Position numbers and translations under genes: made by a program. The notes under the pieces are model-generated. The model had not been told where the DNA came from and did not search any database. It was given only the letters and a program-made list of their open reading frames with translations. From Protula sp. h YS-2021 (taxonomy: Eukaryota; Annelida; Polychaeta; Sabellida; Serpulidae), in the NCBI GenBank assembly GCA_949752745.1, contig OX457031.1:25930081-25994080 (forward strand): a DNA stretch of 64,000 nt, given 5' to 3'. Positions 54,746 through 64,000 of the stretch are shown here, one piece after another (within the stretch, counting starts at the first letter, position 1; every line of letters starts with the position of its first letter).

Positions 54746-56215
54746 ATCATGTTTTCATTCGTCTCAGACTGGTGTGTCCTCACCTCATGTGATCTGCCAC
54801 TGAGTTACAGGTATTCTTGCTGTCTTTCGATATCACTGCAACCTTGCCTTTAAGTGCAAATGACAACAACGTCTTCATGACATTTTACAAGTTTTGCATA
54901 TCCAGCAACTGATTTTAACAAAATGAGAACTTTTTCGAACAGAATAAATGCTCCCAAGTGAACGAAATCAATCAACTCAATCTTTTCATCAGAATAACCG
55001 TGACTGAGCAGGTAACAGCAGTGTTCAAAGTTTTACATGTTAAAACAGCCAAATTTCTAATATATAGTGAATTATAACACAGAATAAGTTTTATATATAA
55101 CATAAAATCAATCAGATCATACGGCTCTAATAAATCTATTAATCGCCGAAAATGCTAATATGAATTACTTCTCATAATTAACAATAGAAGTTTTCGATAT
55201 TTTTACTATTGGTGACGCATGGCCTAACTGAGGACTGCTCGCCGTACGCAGCTTGTCTGACCAGTCTCCTTGCTTCAGGGCGAAGTTGTCTCTTATCCAA
55301 CACAGAAAAGGCTAGGGTTGTGAAGTGACCACCGTAACCTTGATACTGAAGGTCATGGTCCACATGGTTACATCTCGAGATGTACCGGAATCACTTAAGC
55401 CGTTATAATAATGAAGGTCACGGACGATGTGGCTTAGCAACAGCTTGTTCTACCACTTATTGGCACTGGCAACAGTGTGACCAGCAACCTCGGTATTGCA
55501 GGTCATTGCGAAGCCTGCATCCAAAAAATAAATAACTTTAGGAAAAACGAGGTAATGTGAACATGACCTTGATAATGTGATCGTGACCCCGTTAATACTC
55601 TGCTTTCCCCGTTCAGTCCCATGAAGCCATTGACACATTCTATGTTTTGCCCATTCCAAAGGTTTCATGACGAAGACACGATTCTTTCAGCACAGCTTTT
55701 TAGAAAGGCTGGATATTGCAAACGGAGAATTAAAGGTTTAAGGTTGAATCTTTAGGCACCACTCGCTTGAGTGACACAGAGGCAAACAGACGGACGTCTA
55801 CAAAAAAATATTACTTGACCGGATTCTTTGGTGGTTAACGCCTCTTTCAGCGAGTCAGGCGGGGCGTAGAAACTTTCAGTAGCAAGGATAGCATGCACGC
55901 TTTGCTGGAATGTCATTCAGTACGCCACGGACATTCCCTCCCCATAGAAACCCCCCCCCCCCCCCGCTCTACGGAAAAGATAACTTCAATCTACAGGACT
56001 TTGTTCTGTATAATTGCGTCCTGTTATACATTTCATATTATTTGACATATTGCGTATGTTTCAACCGCTTTAAGAGTGACAAATATTAATGCATTTGAAA
56101 GTTGGAAAAGCAGACAATTTTTAGTGCGGTGCAATGTTATGGGCAATAAAACATTCTTCTTCCACATGCTGATCTCGTTTGTTTTAGTCTTTTTGCGGTT
56201 TCCACCACCAAGCTT
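54746..56215. other. Unassigned sequence
   Basis: No gene or well-defined repeat. Scattered AAGGTCA/TGACCTT words at 55345-55590 (GAAGGTCATGG, TGAAGGTCACGG, CAGGTCATTG, CATGACCTTGATAATG) suggest a decayed AGGTCA-containing repeat. It ends with GACACAGAGGCAAACAGACGG (about 55773), a possible worn pearl-like tract. C-run at about 55950-55966. Confidence 0.35.
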
Positions 56216-57104
56216 ATGGAATATGTGTGTTCCAAACAGCTTGCCACTTTTTCTACAAAGCTTTTACTGTTTGTTGATGCGTTTTCGGCCAAAACCTCAT
56301 TTATACACGTTGTCGCTCCGTTGCCGGCGTTCAGCGCCCACGCCACCTCCCTCCTTCTGTTTTTGCTGCGCTTTCAGCCAAGAGCTTATAAGTACACGTC
56401 GTCGCTCTTTTGCTGGCGTCCAGCGCTCACGCCACCTCCCTCCTGCTGTTTTTGCTGCGCTTTCAGCCAAGAGCTTATAAGTACACGTCGTCGCTCTTTT
56501 GCTGGCGTCCAGTGCTCACGCCACCTCCCTCCTGCTGTTTTTGCTGCGCTTTCAGCCAAGAGCTTATAAGTACACGTCGTCGCTCTTTTGCTGGCGTCCA
56601 GCGCTCACGCCACCTCCCTCCTGCTGTTTTTGCTGCGCTTTCAGCCAAGAGCTTACAATTACACGTCGTCGCTCTTTTGCTGGCGTCCAGTGCTCACGCC
56701 ACCTCCCTCCTGCTGTTTTTGCTGCGCTTTCAGCCAAGAGCTTACAAGTACACGTCGTCGCTCTTTTACTGGCGTCCAGCGCTCACGCCACCTCCCTCCT
56801 GCTGTTTTTGCTGCGCTTTCAGCCAAGAGCTTATAAGTACACGTCGTCGCTCTTTTGCTGGCGTCCAGTGCTCACGCCACCTCCCTCCTGCTGTTTTTGA
56901 TGCGCTTTCAGCCAAGAGCTTATAAGTACACGTCGTCGCTCTTTTGCTGGCGTCCAGCGCCCACGCCACCTCCCTCTTTGTTTTTGCTGCGCTTTCAGTT
57001 AAGAATCATACGTACACGTTGTGGATACGTTACGTGCATTTCAGCGGCCACACACCTCCTCCATTCTGTTTTTGCTGTGCTCCTGCCAAGGGCTCATATA
57101 TAGT
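56216..57104 (+). repeat. 89 bp minisatellite, ~10 units
   Basis: Seven units at an exact 89 bp period (56312-56934) and diverged units on each side (56216-56311, 56935-57104). Unit landmarks: GCTCTTTTGCTGGCGTCCAG, CGCTCACGCCACCTCCCTCC, TGCTGTTTTTGCTGCGCTTT, CAGCCAAGAGCTTATAAGTA, CACGTCGTC. The unit has no stop in any forward frame, and 89 is not a multiple of 3, so long frames (up to 171 codons) arise automatically. I do not call a protein. Confidence 0.92.
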
Positions 57105-58860
57105 GGGTTCGCGGAACACTTCACTGTAATTTCGAGCATTAATGTTGCAGCTTTATAGACCTTTGGAGCTCTTTTGGGGCCAAAATTAAAGTACTGCCCA
57201 TAACACAACATTGCACTCACTCCCCATTATTTCTCCCCTCTATCACCATGGGCATTTACAGTTTCATCCAGTAATTTTGTCTCAGTAATCAGAACAGTTT
57301 TATGCAATGCTGCAATCAATGGGAAGTGAGGGAACGTTAGGGGTGGATGAGAAGGCCATGGCGTCAGCTGAATCAACCCAGCAAACGCATCATCATCTGC
57401 TTGCTTGAAAATATTTGCAGAATTATGAGATCATCAACGTATACATGGAAAACACATTCCGTTAAAAAATCAAGCCAATAGCTGAAATCAATCAATCGTG
57501 TCACTCTTTCATTTATCCGTGTAATAGACATGTTTTATTCCAGTATTCCAGCCTGAGGTTGGATTTTGTAAGTAAGTAGTGCGACTGGTTGAAATATTAA
57601 AAGTAAATCAACGCCAGTCGAACTTACAGAACTTAAAAAGAATAAATTGAGCTAATATCACTTGAGAGAGTAATGTTGGAACCGTTATTTCTGGAGGACA
57701 CCGATAAAATATGCTGCTGGCCAAATTCAAGGGCATAGCAAAACTGTAACAGATCTAATGCGTGTGACAATGACTCCATGAGTATTGAGGAATATCGTAA
57801 AGAATTGTATTTTTGTCTTCATAGTAATATATAAGACTGTCATTTCGGAACAGCATTGCCATTGTGCACTATAGTGCAGCTTAAATTTTCAGCTTTTGAG
57901 CCTGTACTATTTCAGAGGGATGGAGAGTTCAGCTGCGAAGCGGCTGCATTTTATATCAACTCATTACGTTCAAAGCTTACCAAATTTGACATGGCGAAAA
58001 ATATGTTCTGGTGGAGAAGCCACTTTAATAATGGGAATAGGAAAAAGATCCCACAACTGCGTTCGAAAAGCAGTCCACAAAAATAAGACGGCAATTTACT
58101 CTCAGCTAGATGCACCATATTTGAACAGATGATGAGACAAAAAAAACACTATTTTCGAGATATTTGGATAAACTTGTCAGTTACAGTTGCAATTTAGATA
58201 CAAAAGAATGAAATTGCAATTAGTTTTCTCAAAACATTTTACAAATTTTACAAACGACGATGGCCTAATCGACAGTATCAAATGTATATTAAGATATATA
58301 TATATATCAAACATGCACTTAGCACTATTTCCGAGATTGTCTTCACAACCAAATTAGCGACTTTCAAGACTAAGCTATAAATTTCTGCTTCGACATACAA
58401 ATGTTCTACTTTTACATGTATACGGTCTCAGTTCAACACGTAAATACTCCAGTTCAATATAAAATAGTTAACATGTATCCGTATTTTTGGGCGAAAAAGC
58501 ACAAACATTGATTATAACCGTGCACATATATTTATTCTGTCACTGCTTTTTAAGAATACAATACTTTGTTTCAGCAACTTTACTTTCATGGTAAGCCATG
58601 GCACGCTTAAATTTTGCGGGATCTATTTCTTTGCGCATCTGCTAGCCATCATATTAGAGACTGCATTCAAAACTAGTTCAAACCTCATTTTTCAACCAAG
58701 ATCCAATTCATAAATTCGTAAAATTAAAGTACGCTGCTTCACAAATAAGAAAAATATCCAAAATGGAGGAGAAAAATATGACCAGCCGAGATCCAGTTAA
58801 TATAGCATCGAAAGGATCTGCAAAAATTGCGAGAGGCATTTCATCAAGAACGTCCGTGAG
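57105..58860. other. Unassigned, possibly single-copy sequence
   Basis: About 1.75 kb with no repeat family recognised, a short TA run at 58292-58306, and no convincing exon. The frames at 57856-58132 (76-78 codons, two overlapping frames) lack any feature I recognise. This is the best candidate in the window for unique intergenic or intronic DNA. Confidence 0.35.
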
Positions 58861-59000
58861 CATTGTGCCCAGCCGTTAAATCGAAGACATTGCAAACGGA
58901 AAGGAGAAACCGACCAATCTGACAAAATTTAGATTGGGTAGAAGGCCTGGGATCAGGGAAGGGAACGAGGGAAGGAAAGAAAGAAAAGAAAGAAAAAGGA
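58861..59000 (+). repeat. Dispersed repeat, third copy of the 12.2 kb type
   Basis: TGTGCCCAGCCGTTAAATCG, GGAAAGGAGAAACCGACCAA, TTTAGATTGGGTAGAAGGCC and CTGGGATCAGGGAAGGGAAC, GAGGGAAGGAAAGAAAG follow the order at 12205-12560 (also 42650-42740). Confidence 0.6.
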
Positions 59001-59041
59001 ACTACTGCAGTATGGTTCTTCAATGAAAAAATAGTCTGGAG

Positions 59042-59112
59042 CAGGGCTTCAACTCACCAACTCTTGCTTTGCATGCGAATGTGCTAACCATAGACCAAGA
59101 AATTCTCCACAC
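59042..59112 (-). ncRNA. tRNA-like sequence (tRNA-derived SINE head or pseudogene)
   Basis: Read on the minus strand: TGGTCTATGGTTAGCAC (box A-like; about 59081-59097), CATTCGCATGCAAAGCAAG and GAGTTGAAGCCC (box B-like, about 59044-59055). Order and spacing of the two boxes fit a pol III internal promoter. Box B departs from GGTTCGANTCC at more than one position and the acceptor stem does not close convincingly, so a functional tRNA is unlikely. No SINE body or tail was found. Confidence 0.35.
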
Positions 59113-61129
59113 CTAACGCCTGGTGAAGAAGCTTCAAGTAAAAGTGCATTGTGATTTTTCGGTAATTTGACCGATTATGACCAATATTTTAACCAGTACT
59201 AAGAAGAACAATTTTTTTTCGCAAATTTTGGCCAAATCGCCAAACAAATTGAAAGCGATGTGAAGGATTATCCAGGGAAAAATCTTGCTTAAAAATTGTT
59301 TACACACATAGCGGATACCCCACAAGTGATTGGCATAGTCCACAGCGGAAAGTTAGCTAGACTAGAAACTAATTACTGAAACTTTTAAAGACAGGCATTT
59401 GCCAAATCTCTGGTGTACCCTCCCTCCCCCCACCCCGACCCAAAATAATTGAAATTTTGAGAACAAATTTTACCTCGAACTGGTCTTCATAATTGGAAAG
59501 AAATCTGAACAAAATTACATACACGGGAAATATTGTGAAGAAAAGTTGGATCTCTCAGACATTACAAGTCCCTATATTAAGCAAATGTCTTGAGCATCAC
59601 AAAACAAATGTTAAAAAGCTCACCTGCAGAACAACATTCTTCTCAAATTTAGAAAAAAATGCAGGAGGCAAGTGGCTCACAAATGTTTCAAAATGACTGA
59701 ATCCCCAATTTCAGGACTACCGTAAAAATTATTTTAATGGCTTATAATGGTGCGAGAAGAGGAATGTTTAAAATTCTCTATAACAAATTAAAAAATGCCG
59801 CCATTTGATAATTTTTTTTGTAAAAAAGTAATCTTTCAGGAAAGTAATCTTTAAAGAAACGGTCCTCTAAAATGATGAACAAATCAGGTGAAATTGGCGT
59901 CTGAAATATTTTGGCAATTGGCTAACAAAATATTATGAAATCTCGCCACTTGGCCATTTTTTGTCGATTGCTAAATAAAAACTATTCTAAGAGAAACTAC
60001 TTATGAAACATTCATTAAATGTCTAAAAGCAAGCCGATCTAAATTGAACTAGAAAAAAGGATTTGGAAATTTACTACCAAATTTCTTTCTTTTTTTTAAT
60101 GTCGCCATTTTAGCAATTTTTGCTCAGTCACTAAACAGTAAGAATTTTTGCTAGACAGAACAACATAGCAAAACTTCATGCAGAATTTGAAAGCAATTCG
60201 ATTTAAATTCAAGCAGAGGAATTTTGAAATTGGCTACTAAAAATAAAACATGTCGTCATTTGGTCACTCTTCACTAAAACATTTATTTTCCAGACAGAAC
60301 TACGTGGGAAGCATTCATCGAAAATATACAAGCAATCAAATCACAATTGCAGTAGCAGTTTGAAAAAATTAAAGAACAGTGCAAAAAAAAAAGAAAAAAA
60401 AAGACGCCATTTGATCTTTGCGAAGCACTAAAAGTATGAAAGTTTCTCTACAGAACTGCCAGGGGAATATATGAAAGAAATTTGCACAAGATTGTATGCA
60501 CTCGAAATGTTGTGAAAAGCTGGATCTCTCAAATTTTACAAATCCCAGTATTAAACAAATAAATATCTTGAGCATCACAATTTTTTTTTAAAAAAGCTCA
60601 CCTGCAGAGCAACATTCCTCTCAAATTTAGAAAAAAACAACTGCAGGAGGCAAGTGGTTCACAAATATTTTAAAATGATTGAATCCCCAATTATAAGACC
60701 ATCGTAGAAATTATTTTAAGGGGCATTGGTACATAATTTGAAAATAATCCGATTATAATGGTGGAGGAGGAAGAATTTTTGAAATTCTCTAGAAAAAAAA
60801 TAGAAAAAATGACGTCATTTCAAAATTTTTCTAAAATGATGAACAAATCGGATGAAATTGACGTGTGAAATATTTTGGCAACTGGCTTACAAAATATTGT
60901 GAAATTTCGCCATTTGACCAATTTTTTGTCGATCGCTAAAGGAAATTATTTTAAGAGAAACTACTTATGAAACATTCCTTCAATCTAATTTGAACTAGAA
61001 AAAAGGATTTGGAAATTGATTACTAAATTTCTTCTTTTTGAAAATGTCGCCATTTTGGCAATTTTTGCTCAGTCACTAAAAAGTAAGAATTGTGCTAGAC
61101 AGAACTATAGAAATGACAGTTCTACATCC
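59113..61129 (+). repeat. Family D array with a ~960 bp higher-order duplication
   Basis: Diverged ~150 bp units. Block 59490-60140 recurs at 60465-61090 in the same order: TGGATCTCTCA (59549, 60520), CTTGAGCATCACA, AAGCTCACCTGCAGA, CAACATTC(T/C)TCTCAAATTT, CAGGAGGCAAGTGG, GAATCCCCAATT, GAAATATTTTGGCAA, GCAATTTTTGCTCAGTCACT (about 60114, 61059). Spacing is 945-971 bp. C-run at about 59422-59435. Confidence 0.75.
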
Positions 61130-61325
61130 ATAAATCATCGTGACGTCATCAATCACGTGATCAATGGTCAATTAAGCCAATTAAGCCCCGCCCACTTTCT
61201 GCCTATCACCTGTCAATCATCGTGGCGTCATCAATCACGTGACCTGAAGCCCCATCACCTAATACTTTGTCTATCATCTGTCAATCATCTTGACGCCAGC
61301 CCCCCTCCCCCCCCCCCCCCACCAC
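61130..61325 (+). repeat. Short tandem repeat with TGACGTCA and CACGTG words
   Basis: Three units of about 70-85 bp: AAATCATCGTGACGTCATCA, ATCACGTGATC (61132-); CAATCATCGTGGCGTCATCA, ATCACGTGACC (61214-); CAATCATCTTGACGCCA (61281-). AATTAAGCC and AAGCCCCGCCCAC lie between. It ends in a C-run (61301-61321). Confidence 0.7.
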
Positions 61326-62150
61326 ATCTATTTTCAGACTGGGGAAATTTTACATCTATTTTTTATTACTTTAAAAAGCAGATAACTTTCGTCATGTTTA
61401 ACCGATTTTAATCAAAATTTTCCTGTTTGATCCAGTTTTTTGTCTAGTTTTTACATAATGTCGTCATAAGCTATTTGCATATTTGGCTACAGGCATAATT
61501 GTTACATCCCAAAATTTTAACTTTTAAAAAACAAAAAAGTAGATAACTTTCGTCATGTTTAACCGATTTCAGTCAAACTTTTACCGTTTGATCGAGTTTA
61601 ATGTCTAGGTTTGACATAAAGTTGTCACAGGCTATTTGAATATGTGGCTATAAGCATAATTTTTCATCCCAAATATTGATTTTAGTAATTTTCAAAAAGT
61701 AGATAACTTAATCCAGTTTTATGTGTGGTTTTTTAGCATAAAGTGTCACAGACTATTTGCATATGTGGCTATAAGCACATTTTTTATCCTGAATTTGTTT
61801 TTAGTAACGTTTAAAAAAGTAGATAACTTTCGCAATGCTAAACTGATTTTATTCAAAACTTTACCATTGATTCAGTTTTATTGTTGATGTTTAACGTCCC
61901 GTATATGATGGGTATATTGGGACGCACTTGCTAAAGGAACAAGTGGGAAAAAAACGAGGGAAGAATGAAGAAATAGTACAAGAAGAGTTAGAAAGAAAGA
62001 CATTCCGATTAGCCGCCACTTACGCCATGCACGGAACAGAACGCAGTGAGTGTATTCTTAAGATTACCCCCACCCCACAGGGGGATCCATTTTGTGTGTA
62101 GTTTTTTAGCATAAAGTGTCACAGGTTATTTATATATGTGGCTATAATCA
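61326..62150 (+). repeat. Tandem repeat, 120-170 bp units, interrupted by a SINE-like element
   Basis: About four units: AGATAACTTTCGTCATGTTT, AACCGATTTTAATCAAA, GATCCAGTTTT(T/A)TGTCTAG, CATAA(T/A)GT(C/T)GTCA, CTATTTGCATATGTGGCTA, TAAGCATAATTTTTCATCC. The last is split at 61882 and resumes at 62097. Confidence 0.75.
61882..62096 (-). mobile_element. SINE-like element (215 bp)
   Basis: The insertion splits a tandem unit; CAGTTTTAT (61873-61881) and CCATTTTGT (62097-62105) look like an imperfect 9 bp duplication. On the minus strand it begins ATCCCCCTGTGGGG, continues CACTCACTGCGTTCTG, GCGTAAGTGGCGGCTAATCG, and ends GGGACGTTAAACATCAACA. The terminal box matches the fragment at 53460-53510. No clear pol III boxes seen; it may be 5' truncated. 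Confidence 0.6.
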
Positions 62151-62157
62151 TATTTTT

Positions 62158-62250
62158 TGGAAGGGCACGCCATTCAAAGATATGTTCGAATGGCAAGCCC
62201 ATTCAAAGACGTTTCGAATGGCAGGCCCATTCAAAAATGTTTCGAATTAT
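62158..62250 (+). repeat. Palindromic ~30 bp tandem repeat (three units)
   Basis: GCCATTCAAAGATATGTTCG then AATGGCA; CCCATTCAAAGACGTTTCGA then ATGGCAGG; CCCATTCAAAAATGTTTCGA. Within each unit CCATTC and GAATGG are inverse, so each can fold as a hairpin. Confidence 0.75.
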
Positions 62251-62275
62251 CGTTGGAACATATTAAGTCATTGTA

Positions 62276-62385
62276 TTGTTCAACAAGTTTTTCAACATGT
62301 TGTTGTTCAACATGTTGTTGTTCAACATGTTGTTATTCAACATGTTGCTGTTCAACATGTTGCTATTCAACATCATGTTCAACGG
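62276..62385 (+). repeat. 15 bp minisatellite with CAACATGTTG core
   Basis: TTCAACATGTTGTTG and close variants (GTTAT, GCTG, GCTAT endings) repeat about six times between 62286 and 62375. The core CAACATGTTG is a perfect palindrome. Frames through it (such as repeated CCCST) are artefacts of the repeat. Confidence 0.9.
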
Positions 62386-62860
62386 TATTACGACAAAGAC
62401 TCCATTTGATCAATCTTTGCGAAGCACTAAAAATATTAAGTTTTTCACAGCACTACCAGGGAAACATTAGAACAAAATTTAAATGCAATCTAATAAAAAT
62501 TGAAGAAGGATCATTTTGTACAATTGGCTACTGAAAAAATTAAAAACCGTAACTAAGCCAAATTTCAATTGACCGCTAAATAATAAATCGTTAAGACAGA
62601 TCTGACTAGAAAATATTCTTACAAAATTGTAAAGCAATCATATCAGAATTGATTGAAAAGATGCATTTTGAAAACTGACTATCAATTTTAAAATAATGCC
62701 GCCACTTGGTCAGTTTTTGATCGTTGTTGTAAATATTTTAAATTTCGACTATCTACGGGACAACTTAAAAATTTGAAAGCAAACCAATCGCATTTGTAGA
62801 AGAAGTAATTTTAGTAAAAGTTCACATACGTATACATACAGACAGCGGATGCCTTCAGTG
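62386..62860 (+). repeat. Family D units and tail
   Basis: TTGATCAATCTTTGCGAAGC, AATTGAAGAAGGATCATTTT, CAATTGGCTACTGAAAAAAT, AATGCCGCCACTTGGTCAGT, then the tail AGTTCACATACGTATACATA, CAGACAGCGGATGCC, as at 31.78-31.83 kb. Confidence 0.65.
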
Positions 62861-64000
62861 ATGTGATTGGACTAGTCCGACTTTATCGGCTGGTCCAAAC
62901 CCATTGCCTAAGACGATTTGTTTCGTTAAACACCACAACAATTTCACAGATTGAGATTTCTGTTTTGTGACTTCATTCCAGTTCATACGACACGAAACAA
63001 AATATGAACACCTCAGCGATGTTTCCGAAGCCTAAGTCATTATTACAAACCCTGACAATTTCAAGTCCACAATGCTTCCGTTCTCCCAAGCCCGAGGGGG
63101 GGGGGGAGCGGGGCACTTGTGTCGAAATGTTAACATGCGCGTCCATGAAGTTTTAAAATGACCTGGGGGGGGGGGGACCTCTAAACGTGAAGTGTGAAAT
63201 CATACGTATAGCTAAACAAAGTGCAGTTACGAAAGTACTCCCTCTTTGGGAAACGCGAAGTGCAGAATGTAGAACCCTCCTCTCCTTTTTAACGAAATTT
63301 TCATTATGCACAGACCGCACGTGACCTCAAAATTACCCCCTTTCTTTGCGCTTTTTTTTTGCACACGCATGTTAACACATGAAACCAAGCTACCCCTCCC
63401 ATCACCCCTTCCCCCCCCCCCCCCACCCGAGGTCTAGTCACCAGTGGCCCACACCATGCCGTGTGTTCAAGCCGCTTCCGGGCGTCTTAATCATCCGTAG
63501 AGGCATCCAGCGCGTACGTAGATGAAAGTCATCACCATCTCCCCAACACCAACTCCCACACCAGGACGGTTGGAGAAGACTTCACAGCTGCCATATATCG
63601 ATCACCTCCACCCACGGCACGCGACCTCCCCCCATTTTCCCACCATTGTTCCCTCTCCTCATCTTGTCCCGCTGACCACCGTACATTCTTTGAAATCACC
63701 AAACCGAAAAGAGAAGACAGAATAGAAGACAGGATAGAAAACGGGAAAACTTAGGAACGTCTTTTCAAACCAATCAATTTTCATTTATGGCTAGACAATT
63801 TTGTTTTGTTTCCTTTTAAACGCCCGTCGAAAAAAACTCACTCCCCAGACTGAGTAAACAAAATCAACAAAACTGAGCCCGAAGTTTTCCCGGTCCTCCA
63901 GAAAACAGCGTGACTTGTGCCATGTGCAAGAACGAAATGTACGCCAAAAGGGTTCGAATTATTTTATTTATATTTTTTTTCAGTCAGTTATAAATTTAGA
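62861..64000. other. Unassigned sequence with G and C runs
   Basis: More GC-rich than the rest. G-runs at about 63097-63107 and 63166-63176 and a C-run at about 63410-63424. The frame at 63522-63725 (67 codons) is Pro/Thr/His-rich low complexity and matches nothing I know. No gene or repeat family called. Confidence 0.35.

Noticed and set aside
56410..56925. 171-codon repeat protein in the 89 bp minisatellite
   Set aside because: Length is forced by a stop-free unit; three overlapping frames are equally open. Kept only as a finding.
62157..62534. Frame with repeated STCCC cysteine-rich peptide
   Set aside because: Produced by the 15 bp CAACATGTTG minisatellite; the other frames are also repetitive.

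Overview
This is a repeat-saturated, AT-rich eukaryotic window with no cellular gene that I can support. No reading frame looks like a host protein; the longest (170-176 codons, near 10.7, 16.5 and 56.4 kb) are accidents of tandem repeats. The only recognisable protein remnant is a broken Tc1/mariner transposase at 2.9-3.2 kb. The repeat types point to a marine invertebrate, most likely a mollusc: elements built from 150-190 bp tandem monomers, a GACG/GACA tetranucleotide tract and a GC-rich 3' hairpin (the pearl / Helentron-associated, HINE-like type known from bivalves), plus SINE-like fragments carrying GTTTAACGTCC. The species cannot be fixed from the sequence.

Layout. 0-5.4 kb: right end of a pearl-like element, old diverged tandem repeats, a pearl-like element (2207-3996) carrying a deleted Tc1 element, then ~150 bp repeats. 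5.4-7.4 kb: a pearl-like element of 169 bp monomers with a GATATC-rich MITE inside. 7.4-12.7 kb: AACGTT-rich blocks around a long array of ~150 bp monomers. 12.7-17.3 kb: pearl-like families B and C. 17.8-24.05 and 24.05-29.1 kb: two collinear copies of one composite repeat, each broken by different insertions, including an element full of TACGTATA-type words (19.0-22.7 kb) and an element rich in TCAAGGTCA. 28.2-38.7 kb: more ~150 bp arrays and a four-level nest of elements at 32.4-36.4 kb. 39.2-42.4 kb: a block of TATGGCGG MITEs with nested insertions. 43.5-53.3 kb: a satellite with a 1571 bp dimeric higher-order repeat. 53.3-64 kb: decayed satellite, several minisatellites (32, 89, 15 bp), more ~150 bp arrays, a SINE-like insertion and unassigned DNA.

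The main result is structural. At least nine pearl-like families with different monomers share a 5' start AAC(T/A)AG, a GC-rich box near the 5' end that is the inverse of the right arm of the 3' hairpin, an internal box close to GTTTCGGAGATATCG, a GACG/GACA tract, and usually a 3' end in TAA. The 5' box and 3' hairpin differ between families but match within each. Clean nested junctions support the boundaries of several elements. A second theme is non-autonomous elements built almost entirely from short palindromic words (GATATC, TACGTATA, AACGTT). One of them makes a 6 bp target duplication, shown at two independent insertions. Boundaries and family links were read by eye and not computed.
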